Shown: positions 19,343-28,055, counted from the first letter of the stretch. The stretch is 64,000 bases of DNA from Mycetohabitans endofungorum (GCF_002927045.1 NZ_PRDW01000012.1:42440-106439); one strand, 5' to 3'. Translations and numbers: made by a program. Notes: generated by a model from the letters alone, not told the origin.

Positions 19343-20440
19343 CTAGCCGAGCCAGCGCTCGATGCCGAGCGTCAGCGCGTAACCCCCGGCGATCAGCCAG
19401 AGCTGCAGCAACGCACCGGCGATCAGCGCGCGCGGCCCGGCCTCGCGAATCTGCGCGATCCGAGTTTCGATCCCGAGGGCGGTCATCGCCATCGTCAGCG
19501 CGAAGGTGTCCAGGCTATTGAGGATGTGTGACGCGTGCGACGGGATCACGTGCAGCGAGTTCACTAGCACCAGCACGAGAAAGCCGAGCGCGAACCACGG
19601 CACGGGCAACTTGCCGCGCCGCGTGCTACTGCCGGCCGGCTGCGCATCGCGCGCGGCACGGGCGATGAAGCCGGCGACCACGAAAATCGCCGGCACCAGC
19701 AGCATTACACGGGTCATCTTGACGATCGTCGCCACGTGTACCGTTTGCGCGTTGATCGCGCTGGCAGCGCCGACCACCTGCGCCACCTCGTGGATGGTGC
19801 CGCCGAAGTATAGGCCGAGTCCGGTCGCGTCCAGGTGAAGCCATCCGGCATTGGCCATTAGCGGATAGACGAACATCGACAGCGTGCCAAACAGCACCAC
19901 CGTGCCGACCGCCATCGCACTCTTGTGCGGCTTGGATTGCAACGTGGACTCGAACGCGACGACTGCCGCCGCGCCGCAAATTGCGCTGCCCGCGGCCGTG
20001 AGCAGCGCGGTGTCCCGGTCCAGCTTTAGCCATCGGGTTCCGACCCACCAGCCGATAGCCAGCGTTGCAGCGACGACCACAACGGACATCGCCAGCCCGG
20101 CCAGCCCGACTTGCGCGATTTCCTGCAGACTGACACGTAGCCCAAAGAAGGCGACCGCGATGCGCAGCAGCTTGCGCGCGGAGAAGTTCACACCGGCGGC
20201 CCAACTGTCTGGCATGGCAACGCGCAATGCGTTGCCGTACACCGCACCGCACGCGATGCCCACGATCAGCGGGCTCATGCCGAGCCCGGCGATGGGCGGC
20301 CACGCGGCCAATTGGGTGACCGCGAAGGCGAACAGCGCGACGAACAGCACGCCGTTGAGCAGCCCGCGACGTGACGCTGCGACAGCGCCCGCTGGCGTGC
20401 CCCGCGACGGCGGGGAAGACTCGGAAATTAGGATGGACAT
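19343..20440 (-). CDS. YeiH/UPF0324-family putative anion exporter
   Basis: About 365 residues, roughly ten hydrophobic helices, with SPLIVGIACGAVYGNAL and GSAICGAAAVVAFESTLQSK motifs of the YeiH family, proposed to export sulfate or related oxyanions. The start is unclear: ATG 20440 has no clear ribosome site; TTG 20449, with GAGG upstream, is possible. A divergent LysR gene 111 bp away mirrors the YeiH/YeiE arrangement, so that regulator likely controls it. Confidence 0.88.
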   Translation of the reverse strand: MSILISESSPPSRGTPAGAVAASRRGLLNGVLFVALFAFAVTQLAAWPPIAGLGMSPLIVGIACGAVYGNALRVAMPDSWAAGVNFSARKLLRIAVAFFGLRVSLQEIAQVGLAGLAMSVVVVAATLAIGWWVGTRWLKLDRDTALLTAAGSAICGAAAVVAFESTLQSKPHKSAMAVGTVVLFGTLSMFVYPLMANAGWLHLDATGLGLYFGGTIHEVAQVVGAASAINAQTVHVATIVKMTRVMLLVPAIFVVAGFIARAARDAQPAGSSTRRGKLPVPWFALGFLVLVLVNSLHVIPSHASHILNSLDTFALTMAMTALGIETRIAQIREAGPRALIAGALLQLWLIAGGYALTLGIERWLG

Positions 20441-20487
20441 GGCGTTCAAGTGACAGATGACCTCGATAATCCCATCCTAAATTGGAT

Positions 20488-20497
20488 ATATCGATAT
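20488..20497. promoter_or_regulatory. Candidate LysR site between yeiH-like and lysR genes
   Basis: ATATCGATAT is a perfect 10-base palindrome in the AT-rich gap between the two divergent genes. LysR proteins bind such T-N11-A type dyads in divergent promoters; assignment is inferred. Confidence 0.4.
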
Positions 20498-20550
20498 GAA
20501 AAATCGTCATTTAGAATGTAAAGTATCGGCTTATCTGATAGTTTGAGCGC

Positions 20551-21426
20551 ATGACCCCTGATCAACTTTTGACTTTTGCCGCCGTCGCGGAACATCAGAA
20601 CATTAGCCGGGCGGCCGAAGCGGTGCATTTGTCGCAACCCGCGGTGTCTGGACAGCTGCGGCTGCTGCAAGAGGAATTCGGCGAGCCGTTGTACGTGCGC
20701 GACGGCCGCGGCGTGCGGCTCACGGACGCCGGCCGGCAACTGGCCGTCCATGCCGCGCGGCTGCGCGACACATGGCGACAGGCGCATGCGCTGCGCGACG
20801 CGTTGCGAGGCCTGGAGCGTGGCACGTTGTGCATCGGTGCTAGTACGACGCCAGCCAGCTATCTACTGCCGTATCTGGTCGCGGAATTTCACCGGGCCCA
20901 TCCCGATATCGAGATCCGCACCACCTATGGCAATACGAGCGATGTTTGTCATGCGTTGCAGGGGTTGGATATCGCGCTGATTGAAGGCGGTGTGCCCGCC
21001 GAGCTACCGGCCGACACGCGCGTGCATCCGTGGCACGACGACGAGATTGTCGCGATCGTGCCAGCCGGTCACCCGTTGGCCACTGATCGAGCCGCACCGT
21101 TGTCGCGGATCAGCCAGTTTCCGCTGATCTGGCGTGAGTCCGGCTCCGGCGTGCGGCACGAGGTCGAGCGCGCATTCGCGCGGGCCGGCGCGCTTGCGCG
21201 GGTCGCGTTGGAGCTGGCCGGCGTCGAGGGAGTGAAGGAGGCGGTGCGCGCCGGCATGGGCGTGGGCTTCGTGTCAGCGATGGCGATGCGGCATGAGGAC
21301 GCGCGTCTGACCAGCGTGTCGCTGGCGCCGCAACCGCTGACGCGGCGTTTCTCGATCCTGGTCATGCACGGTTCGGCGGCATCGCGCGCGGCGCTCAAGT
21401 TCCTGGCCATTTGCGGCATCGATTAG
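20551..21426 (+). CDS. LysR-family regulator (YeiE/CysB-like arrangement)
   Basis: 291 residues. Winged helix at the N-terminus (TFAAVAEHQNISRAAEAVHL, SQPAVSGQLRLLQEEFGEPL) and a periplasmic-binding-like effector domain starting near TLCIGASTTPASYLLPYLV. Divergent from the YeiH-like exporter, which it probably regulates. Effector not predictable. Confidence 0.93.
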   Translation: MTPDQLLTFAAVAEHQNISRAAEAVHLSQPAVSGQLRLLQEEFGEPLYVRDGRGVRLTDAGRQLAVHAARLRDTWRQAHALRDALRGLERGTLCIGASTTPASYLLPYLVAEFHRAHPDIEIRTTYGNTSDVCHALQGLDIALIEGGVPAELPADTRVHPWHDDEIVAIVPAGHPLATDRAAPLSRISQFPLIWRESGSGVRHEVERAFARAGALARVALELAGVEGVKEAVRAGMGVGFVSAMAMRHEDARLTSVSLAPQPLTRRFSILVMHGSAASRAALKFLAICGID

Positions 21427-21654
21427 GGAGCGTCTTCGTGCCGTGATGTGCAAGGCCCGTACGGATCATTCCAGCATCAATCAGCGCTGACCTCGCGCCT
21501 TTCCGATGCGAAATTGGAACCGGTTCCAGAATTGGCTCCAAAACGCACTTCACCGCCTCCTACTGCGCGAGATGCCGGCATGCCTGTGCCACGCGGGGCA
21601 CCGACGGTGAGCTGTGATGGTGCGTGCGTCAACACAGCGGCGCTGACGGTCCTC
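21427..21654. other. Gap with a 14-bp perfect palindrome
   Basis: About 230 bases between the convergent lysR and PAP2 genes. TGGAACCGGTTCCA at 21515-21528 is a perfect palindrome of the LacI/GalR operator type (central CG). No promoter or LacI-type gene is seen nearby, so it may be an orphan or relic operator. Confidence 0.5.
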
Positions 21655-22302
21655 CTACGCCACCGCCCAGCCGCGCCGAATCAGCGCCGCGCACAGGAAC
21701 CGATAGGGCGGCTCACCGCAGCGCACCAGTGGTGGCACGACCCATGGCGCGAGACGGTGAGCGAGCACAGCGCACCCCATGCCGAGCAGCATGCCGCAGC
21801 CGACATCCAGCGGGAAGTGGATGCCCGCATAGATGCGGGCCCAGCCGACCATCAACCCGGCCAATGCCAGGGCCGCTCCGGCCACCCGGGTGCCGGCGTG
21901 CAGCAGTAGGCTGCAGGCGACTGAGAAAGCGAGCGTAGTATGGTCGCTGGGCAGCGATGCGTCATCGACGTGGGCAATCCATGCGTGTCCCAGGCCGATC
22001 GCGAACGGCCGTGGGTGGGGCCACATTGCACCGATGATCTGGGCGATCCCAAGGCCGAGCGCGGCGGCCAGCGCGGCTTCGACGAAATGGCCGCGGCATG
22101 CTTGCGGGCGGCCGGCGGCACCGGCGGGGGGCTCGGCGTTTGTCAGGCGCACGCGACTCGGCACGCGCAACCAGCCGGCGACGAGCGTCGCCGGCATGGC
22201 CCAGATCAGCGCATTCGCGCAAAATGACATCAATGCGTGCATTGCCGGCGACGGCGCGCTCGCGTTGAGCAGCAGGAACAGCGTTTGATTCAAAGATTCC
22301 AT
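21655..22302 (-). CDS. PAP2-family phosphatase, BcrC-type undecaprenyl-diphosphatase candidate
   Basis: 215 residues, several membrane helices. The phosphatase signature is complete in its last two parts: PHPRP, then PSDHTT, then ARIYAGIHFPLDVGCG with the catalytic His and Asp. The Lys of the first motif is not seen, as in many BcrC-like proteins. It would recycle undecaprenyl diphosphate at the outer face of the inner membrane. ATG 22302 gives the hydrophobic start MESLNQTLFLLLNA; no clear ribosome site. Confidence 0.82.
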   Translation of the reverse strand: MESLNQTLFLLLNASAPSPAMHALMSFCANALIWAMPATLVAGWLRVPSRVRLTNAEPPAGAAGRPQACRGHFVEAALAAALGLGIAQIIGAMWPHPRPFAIGLGHAWIAHVDDASLPSDHTTLAFSVACSLLLHAGTRVAGAALALAGLMVGWARIYAGIHFPLDVGCGMLLGMGCAVLAHRLAPWVVPPLVRCGEPPYRFLCAALIRRGWAVA

Positions 22303-22488
22303 TGATAGGTGCGGCACGATTTCAGAAATGACAAGCATCTGAGGATATCGCAACCACCTTAACGTGCGCTTAGGGCCGCGGCCACGGCAAGCTTGGCGCG
22401 GCGGCGAGCTTCACAGGGCTGAAGCCATCCCGACTTGCATGCGTGGCTGATTGTGATAGCCTCGGCACTCTTTCAAAGCCCCACGTCC

Positions 22489-22854
22489 ATGGCCCGTCCG
22501 CCTTTTCTCTTTAACGATCCGCTGCGCGAGCACCTTGCCCGGGTCATCAGCGACCTGCTGCCGGAAACCGCTCACTTCACCGATACGCAGACCGAGGGCG
22601 GTCATCCGGCGCTGCGCATCGATTGGACAGTCTCGCCCTTTTCGCGGCGGCACTCGAAGGTCACGCTCGACGTGGTGTTCGTCGATTCGAGCCTGGCGCG
22701 CTATGCGGCCGCACCGCTCAACGAGCGCGCGCGGGCCGAAGCCGTGCTGCGCGCCTATGTAGAGGCGGTGATCGGTTCGATGGAAGAGCAGTATGCGCTG
22801 GGCAAGGAGACCGAGCCGGTGTCCGAGGTCGAGCTTGGGCGCGAGTTCGCATAA
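22489..22854 (+). CDS. Small conserved Burkholderiales protein (DUF3022-like)
   Basis: 121 residues from ATG 22489 (MARPPFLFNDPLREHLARVI). It looks like a two-layer alpha/beta protein with an acidic helical C-terminus. Resemblance to DUF3022 proteins is from memory and moderate. No function known; no operon partner. Confidence 0.6.
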   Translation: MARPPFLFNDPLREHLARVISDLLPETAHFTDTQTEGGHPALRIDWTVSPFSRRHSKVTLDVVFVDSSLARYAAAPLNERARAEAVLRAYVEAVIGSMEEQYALGKETEPVSEVELGREFA

Positions 22855-23010
22855 CGCGCGCCGCATGAGCGTCACGCTTATCGACGAGGTGTCGGAAGTC
22901 GTCGTCATATCGTCGTGACGGCTCGTCATAACACGCTGTTTTGTGTCTCGGATCCGAACGGCACGGTGTCTACACTGAGCGCATCGCTACGACGTTCAGT
23001 AGACACAGGA

Positions 23011-23085
23011 CGAAAATCGCGCTTGTCGGCGCTGGCTTGATCGGCCATACCATTGCACGGTTGTTGCAATTCACCGAGGATGACG
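23011..23085 (+). pseudogene. N-terminal scrap of a saccharopine-dehydrogenase-like NAD(P) protein
   Basis: The translated segment TKIALVGAGLIGHTIARLLQ is the N-terminal Rossmann motif of lysine/saccharopine dehydrogenase-like proteins. The position of the start codon reads ACG. After about 25 residues the similarity ends, next to the kinase gene end. A deletion remnant. Confidence 0.55.
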
Positions 23086-23115
23086 AACTCAATATGGGAC
23101 AGTCGGAGCGGAAAC

Positions 23116-23754
23116 TCATCCCGGCGTAAACGGCGGCCTGCCGGCAGCGGGGGTGGCGGGCTCAGCGGGATGGGCTGGCGCGAGGAGCCGATCCCGCAGC
23201 GCACGCCGGTCCGCGTCGCATGGTGCACTATTGTCGAAAATCAGCAGTTGGGGGTAGTCGGCAGGATCGGGCTCGAAACGTCGCTGACGGTAGGTTTCCC
23301 AATGCGCGAGCTTGTACGCGTCATTGACGTTCGCGCGCCGCACGATGCGCTCGTGCGCGATATGTTCCGGCACGCTGACCCAGACCCAGCGCACGTCGAC
23401 GTGCGCTGGCACGCGCAGCCAGCCGCGATCGAAGATCCGCCGGTTGCGTACCTCCCGTGACAGGGGGCCGACGACGATTGCGCTGATGCCCAGCGACACG
23501 TTTTCGCGTGCGGTGTCGAGCAGCCCCTGGTATTCAGGGTCACGCAATGTCTGAAGATAGACCGGGCTGTCGCGGTCGTTTGGGTCGTGCGTGAGCGCTT
23601 GCATCGCGACTGCGCTGTAGCGGCCGTACAGCGTGTCCTTGTCGAGCAGGCACAGCGGCTCGCGCGTGGCGTCGAGCAACGCCGAGACCAGTTGCTTGGC
23701 CAGCGTGGTCTTGCCCGCGCCGGCGTGCCCGCAAAAGAAAAGCAATCGTGTCAT
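23116..23754 (-). CDS. P-loop kinase-like ATPase (AAA_33 type)
   Basis: 212 residues. Begins MTRLLFFCGHAGAGKTTLAK with a Walker A loop; later DKDTLYGRY and a C-terminal Arg-rich lid (HERIVRRANVNDAYKLAHW) resemble small-molecule kinases of the AAA_33 group. ATG 23754 directly precedes the conserved strand, so the longer upstream frame is not needed. Substrate unknown. It ends in a Pro/Ala-rich tail. Confidence 0.75.
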   Translation of the reverse strand: MTRLLFFCGHAGAGKTTLAKQLVSALLDATREPLCLLDKDTLYGRYSAVAMQALTHDPNDRDSPVYLQTLRDPEYQGLLDTARENVSLGISAIVVGPLSREVRNRRIFDRGWLRVPAHVDVRWVWVSVPEHIAHERIVRRANVNDAYKLAHWETYRQRRFEPDPADYPQLLIFDNSAPCDADRRALRDRLLAPAHPAEPATPAAGRPPFTPG

Positions 23755-23821
23755 CGTAGCGGCCGCCCGCAGCCCGCCCGGTGCAGCGCAATCGGCGCAT
23801 GCGCGGGGCGGCTCATGCGGA

Positions 23822-23965
23822 TCAGTCGTGCCAACGACAGGCACGACCGTCCAGCGAGTCGGACCGCATCCGTGCCAGGTTCCTTTCGTTTTCCAGCCAC
23901 ATCGCGTTGATCACGCCGAAGCCCAGCGCCACGCCGATACCCAGTATCCAGCAGAAGTACCACAT
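23822..23965 (-). CDS. cydX: CydX/YbgT-like cytochrome bd small subunit, without cydAB
   Basis: 47 residues beginning MWYFCWILGIGVALGFGVIN, then AMWLENER. This is the CydX pattern: a single membrane helix that stabilises cytochrome bd oxidase. The C-terminal tail is longer than in E. coli CydX. GGAG lies nine bases before ATG 23965. cydA and cydB, its normal upstream neighbours, are not in this window; instead a universal stress protein gene lies upstream. It must act with a distant oxidase or be a leftover. Confidence 0.8.
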   Translation of the reverse strand: MWYFCWILGIGVALGFGVINAMWLENERNLARMRSDSLDGRACRWHD

Positions 23966-24106
23966 TGCAGTTTTCTCCATTGGGTTGGATGCTGCCGCGC
24001 CGGCCGGCCGCAGCGGGACACAACCGTGCCCGATGGAGTAATGATGACCGCGCACGCGTGCGTACGCAAGCATCACGATGCACGATGCGTAGGGCAGTGG
24101 GCGGCG

Positions 24107-24592
24107 TTAACCGTTCGCGGTGGTCGACGGCGCCGCTTGCGGCACGTGGCTTGTCGAGGGAATCAGCAACACCGGTAGCTGCGCGAGCCGCAGCGTCTGT
24201 TCCGCCACGCTGCCCAGCAACAGTCGGCGCACGCCGCGCCGTCCATGGGTACCGAGCACGAGCAGGTCCGCGTTGAACGCCTGCGCCGCCTGCACGATAC
24301 ACTCGGCAATCCCTTCAAAGGACGATGTCGTCAATATCTGCGGTGTGCCGGTGATGCCTCGAGCACGCATCGCGTCAGCCGCCTCGTCGATTACGCGTTG
24401 GCCTTCCTCAGTCTGCGCGCGCATGACGATTGACGGGTCGTAGCCGGGCACCGAATAGTAGAGCGGGACGTCGTCGACGACGAAGACTGGCTGGAGCTGC
24501 GCGCCCTCGGACGCTGCAAGATCGAGCGCGGCGTTGAATGCATGACGCGAGGTGTGGCTGCCGTCGATGGCCACGAGGATGCGATGGTACAT
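24107..24592 (-). CDS. Universal stress protein, UspA family
   Basis: 161 residues. Starts MYHRILVAIDGSHTSRHAF and contains the ATP-binding motif GTHGRRGVRRLLLGSVAEQ. AGGAG sits upstream of ATG 24592; a long open frame further upstream is spurious. It lies 140 bp upstream of cydX, and both are families often induced at low oxygen. Confidence 0.93.
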   Translation of the reverse strand: MYHRILVAIDGSHTSRHAFNAALDLAASEGAQLQPVFVVDDVPLYYSVPGYDPSIVMRAQTEEGQRVIDEAADAMRARGITGTPQILTTSSFEGIAECIVQAAQAFNADLLVLGTHGRRGVRRLLLGSVAEQTLRLAQLPVLLIPSTSHVPQAAPSTTANG

Positions 24593-24877
24593 GCTGGCGT
24601 TCTCCTGGTGTGATGGACCATTCGTGCGCCCGGGCGTGCGCGCGCACTCATGCATTATCGCCGCAAAGGGGAGTGCGCAGCGTGTGCCGCTCCCGTCCAC
24701 GGGCCTGCCCGCCTCGTCGTGCGCTGCCTGTTGTTGCAGTGCGCGGCATGGGCGCGCATCGCACCGGAGCATGGGCGCGCCGCTCACGCGGCATACGCGG
24801 CCGTGGGACGATGTTGGCCGCGACGCGGTAGACTTGCATCCAAAGCCCCTATGGCGGTGCGAATGATCGAGGTTACG
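24593..24877. other. Divergent intergenic region (usp / ribA)
   Basis: About 285 bases with promoters for two divergent genes expected. I see no clear FNR-type dyad, riboswitch core or other structured element here. Confidence 0.5.
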
Positions 24878-25507
24878 ATGCAGCAACAACATTTTGACGA
24901 GGCCAGCGAATGCGCGGCGCACATTGCCAGCGCGACGCTGCCGACCCACTATGGGACTTTTGCGTCCCACGTGTTTCGCGTCAGGGGCGACGGCACGGAG
25001 CACTTGGCACTGGTCATGGGGGAGGTGCGCGCGCGCGAGGCGGTGCTCACACGGCTGCATTCGGAGTGCCTGACCGGCGACGTGCTCGGCTCGTTCCGCT
25101 GCGATTGCGGCGAGCAGTTGGACGCGGCGCTGCGCCACATCGCGGCCGAGGCGGCAGGCGTACTGCTGTACCTGCGCGGACACGAAGGACGCGGCATCGG
25201 ATTGTCGAACAAGATTCTCGCGTACGCACTGCAGGAGCAGGGCCGCGACACGGTCGATGCAAACCGAGACCTCGGGCTGCCCGACGATGCGCGCGAATAC
25301 GATTCAGCTGCCAGCATCCTGCGCTGGCTCGGGGTGTCGTCGGTACGATTGATGAGCAACAATCCGGACAAGTTTGACACGCTACGGCGCCATGGCATTC
25401 CCGTGCATGACCGCGTCGACCTCGCCATCCCGATGCGCGAGGAAAACGAACGCTATATCTGGACCAAGCGCAAGCGCTTTGGCCACTATTTCAGCGAGAA
25501 CGAATAG
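24878..25507 (+). CDS. ribA: GTP cyclohydrolase II
   Basis: 209 residues from ATG 24878, chosen because GAGG lies five bases upstream; ATGs at 24851 and 24863 are possible. Catalyses the first step of riboflavin synthesis. Zinc ligands Cys64, Cys75 and Cys77 are in [18 protein letters not shown]; the GTP-binding segment [14 protein letters not shown] and the late [13 protein letters not shown] block are intact. Stand-alone RibA of bacterial length, not fused to RibB. Confidence 0.95.
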   Translation: MQQQHFDEASECAAHIASATLPTHYGTFASHVFRVRGDGTEHLALVMGEVRAREAVLTRLHSECLTGDVLGSFRCDCGEQLDAALRHIAAEAAGVLLYLRGHEGRGIGLSNKILAYALQEQGRDTVDANRDLGLPDDAREYDSAASILRWLGVSSVRLMSNNPDKFDTLRRHGIPVHDRVDLAIPMREENERYIWTKRKRFGHYFSENE

Positions 25508-25635
25508 GATACGTGCCAGGTCTGCGAGCACCTATCTGTCAACGTTGGCCGGCACCTCGAACGAAGTTCTCGCCGGCGTTGGAAAACCGCAGGCCGAGTG
25601 CGTGTTAGAAGCGGCATCTGTCGCTGGAATAATGC

Positions 25636-25686
25636 TTGATTTCGTGGTGTGATCGGCTATGATGTACATACCATGTGCATGTACAT
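25636..25686 (+). promoter_or_regulatory. Promoter with twin palindromes before the RHH-like gene
   Basis: TTGATT (25636-25641), 16 bases, TATGAT (25658-25663) reads as a sigma-70 promoter. The palindrome ATGTACAT occurs twice, at 25662-25669 and 25679-25686, 17 bases centre to centre, overlapping and just after the -10. This is the layout of an autorepressed antitoxin-type operon. GGGAG follows before the start codon. Confidence 0.6.
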
Positions 25687-25696
25687 AGGGAGTGAA

Positions 25697-25972
25697 ATGG
25701 CAGCGGCTACCGAGCGCATTGTCGTGCAGGTAACGACGGTTCAAAAGCGTGCGATTGCGCAAACGGCCAAGCGTCTCGGATTAAACGTGAGCGAGCTGAT
25801 GCGTCAAGCGGCGCAGGGCTTCACCCCGACCGCAGACGAGGCAGAAATCCTTGCATTGGTCGAACACGTGAATGCGTCCACGAAGGAAGCGAATGATGCA
25901 CTCGATGACGCTCTGTCATTTGTCGCGGAGTCGAACAAGCGTATCGAGGCGATGACGGGGAGCAAGCAGTAA
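25697..25972 (+). CDS. Small ribbon-helix-helix-like DNA-binding protein (first of a pair)
   Basis: 91 residues from ATG 25697 (GGGAG four bases upstream). The N-terminus ERIVVQVTTVQKRAIAQTAK RLGLNVSELMRQAA, a strand and two helices, looks like a CopG/Arc-type fold; the C-terminal half is helical and acidic. It overlaps the next gene by one base. With the twin operator-like palindromes upstream it resembles an antitoxin or autoregulator. No family I can name with certainty. Confidence 0.6.
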   Translation: MAAATERIVVQVTTVQKRAIAQTAKRLGLNVSELMRQAAQGFTPTADEAEILALVEHVNASTKEANDALDDALSFVAESNKRIEAMTGSKQ

Positions 25973-26169
25973 TGGGGGCGACCGACAAGGTCTGGGACGT
26001 GCTCACAACCTTTATCAAGATGAACGACAAGGTTGTGTTGCTTGCCGGTACAGTCAAAGAGCAGCAGGCGAAGATCGAGAGCCTGACCGAGCGTGTGATT
26101 CGCCTGGAGGCGACGCTGGAGCTGTTGTTGCGCGCAGGCGCAGATAACAAGAAGCTGCCGTGCTCGTAA
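25972..26169 (+). CDS. Small coiled-coil protein, coupled to the RHH-like gene
   Basis: 65 residues. TAATG overlap with the previous gene. Heptad-like hydrophobic spacing runs through VVLLAGTVKEQQAKIESLTE and RVIRLEATLELLLR, so an oligomeric helix is likely. It does not look like a known RNase-type toxin. Function unknown; co-translation suggests it acts with its partner. Confidence 0.6.
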   Translation: MGATDKVWDVLTTFIKMNDKVVLLAGTVKEQQAKIESLTERVIRLEATLELLLRAGADNKKLPCS

Positions 26170-26213
26170 GCAAGGAAACAAAGTAGGAGAATCGTTGTCT
26201 GGACCGGCACGCC

Positions 26214-27362
26214 GTGACTACGCTTGACGAGGTTTGCGCACTGTCGAATCCCGGCTCGCTGCTGTCGCCACACGCCCACGTGGCGGCCTCATATGACTTG
26301 AAGGTGACCGGCAAGCCGGCACATGGCTACCAGCCATTGTCGGCGGTAAGCCGGATCCGCAATGCAAATGCGGCGCCCTTCACGATCGACTATCGCCAGC
26401 AAACGCATTTGCATGTAGTTAACGGCATGGGCGTCACGCTCGGCGACTCGATTATTGGATTGAGCGCGCTTGACGCAATCCGACGCCTGCATCCGTCGTT
26501 GTCGGTGACGATTTATCGGCCCGCCCATGCGCCGGATTACGTGAAGCAACTGTATGCATTGGCGGCACCCCGCTTCGGCGACGTGATCGACTTGCCGGTG
26601 CCGCTCGACTCAATTCCAGCCACCGAACTTGCCATCGACGTTGGTAACCATCTTTTCTGGCCCGGCTTTGCGACCCTGCCGATGATTGATTTTTTCCTGT
26701 TCGCGCTCGGCATGGCGCCCCACACCGTGCCCGCGCGGTACAAGGCGAACGATTGGCTTACCACGCTGACATTACCGGCTCCCGGCGGGGTGTGGTGTGC
26801 ACGTGGCTACACGTTGCTTTGTCCGGAGGCGAGCACGCCGGTGCGCAGTATCCCGGCCGTCGTGCGCGTGTCGATCGTCGATGAGATGTGGCGCACCTTC
26901 GGCTTGCCGGTGCTGGGCTTTGGCGCGCTGGAGCACGATCACTATACGGATATTGCCGTGCTGTCGCCCGATACGGCGAGCTTTCTGAGCTGGATTGCCC
27001 ATGCCCGCCACGTGGTGACCTCCGACACGGCCGCGGTACACGTGGCGGCAGGCTTTAGCGTGCCAAGTACCGCGTATTTCACGACGATCGCACCGGCGCT
27101 GCGCGTGCGTGACTATCCACACTGCAAGGCGCTCGCGCTGGACGTGCCGGAATTGGATGGAGTGCAAGTGAGCGAGCGGGCCGCCGACTTGCGTCGGGTC
27201 GAGCGTGCGTACCACGAATGGTATGCGGCCCGCGGCAACTGGTTAGCAACCCGTGATCGCGCGCCGGGGCAGCTGCTGTTGAGCCAACCGGAGCAGGGCC
27301 AACTGGAACCGGGCCAATCGGAACTGGCCCTGCCGGAATTGACGCCTATCGGGCTGGGCTAA
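26214..27362 (+). CDS. Heptosyltransferase-like GT-B protein (GT9-like)
   Basis: 382 residues from GTG 26214. GDSIIGLSALDAIRRLHPSL resembles the N-terminal Rossmann region of ADP-heptose transferases, and the C-terminal segment ARHVVTSDTAAVHVAAGFSV PSTAYF matches the donor-site 'SDTAxxHxA' motif. The tail has a Glu/Gln/Leu/Pro repeat (SQPEQGQLEPGQSELALPEL). AGGAGA is too far upstream to set the start. Could be a lipopolysaccharide or protein glycosyltransferase. Confidence 0.65.
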   Translation: MTTLDEVCALSNPGSLLSPHAHVAASYDLKVTGKPAHGYQPLSAVSRIRNANAAPFTIDYRQQTHLHVVNGMGVTLGDSIIGLSALDAIRRLHPSLSVTIYRPAHAPDYVKQLYALAAPRFGDVIDLPVPLDSIPATELAIDVGNHLFWPGFATLPMIDFFLFALGMAPHTVPARYKANDWLTTLTLPAPGGVWCARGYTLLCPEASTPVRSIPAVVRVSIVDEMWRTFGLPVLGFGALEHDHYTDIAVLSPDTASFLSWIAHARHVVTSDTAAVHVAAGFSVPSTAYFTTIAPALRVRDYPHCKALALDVPELDGVQVSERAADLRRVERAYHEWYAARGNWLATRDRAPGQLLLSQPEQGQLEPGQSELALPELTPIGLG

Positions 27363-27440
27363 GCGGCGCTGAGTCCGCCCACGCTGAGCGTAACCTGCGC
27401 CGGCTCGCTCAGCCGACCCGTCGATCGTGCAATTAGCGCC

Positions 27441-28055
27441 TCAGAAGCGCACCCCGACGCCGATGCCCACCACTAGCGGGTCGATCTTCAACGAGCCAAG
27501 CTGCGTGTCACCGATCGATGCGCTGGTGCGCATCCAGATCTTTTTGATGTCGGCGTTGACGAAAATGCTCTGGGTCACTTGCACGTCCACGCCAGCCTGC
27601 AGCGCCGGGCCGAAACTGGAGTGCTTGATTGACACCGGTGTGCCGCCCGCATGCAGCCCATCGTTATAGAAATAAGTGTAGTTCAACCCGGCGCCCACAT
27701 ACGGGCGGATCTTGCCGGCCGGATTGAAGTGATATTGCAACAACAACGTGGGCGGCAGCACGTTGACACCACCCAATGCGCCGATGTTGGACGTGACCTG
27801 GTGCCGCGATGTCCCAAGGATCAACTCGATGCCGATATTGCGTGTTGCCATGTACGTGAAATCGAGTTCCGGAACGATCGCATTGTTGACCCCGGTGCCG
27901 AGTTGGCCGAGCGTGCCGCCGGCCGACACGTCGGGCTGAATGCTAATCGCACGCACGCGGGCCAGGATATCACCTTGCTCGGCATGGACGGGCGCCGCGA
28001 ATACGACGGGCGTTGCAAGCAGCATGCCGGCTGCGATACGGAAAAGTGCGTTCAT
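27441..28055 (-). CDS. ompW: OmpW-family outer-membrane protein
   Basis: 204 residues. Signal peptide ending PVHA, then an eight-stranded barrel pattern with IGIELILGTSRHQV, YHFNPAGKIRPYVGAGLNYT and a C-terminal Phe (VGIGVGVRF), the outer-membrane assembly signal. OmpW proteins are small hydrophobic channels. An FNR-type box lies about 70 bp upstream. Confidence 0.93.
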   Translation of the reverse strand: MNALFRIAAGMLLATPVVFAAPVHAEQGDILARVRAISIQPDVSAGGTLGQLGTGVNNAIVPELDFTYMATRNIGIELILGTSRHQVTSNIGALGGVNVLPPTLLLQYHFNPAGKIRPYVGAGLNYTYFYNDGLHAGGTPVSIKHSSFGPALQAGVDVQVTQSIFVNADIKKIWMRTSASIGDTQLGSLKIDPLVVGIGVGVRF

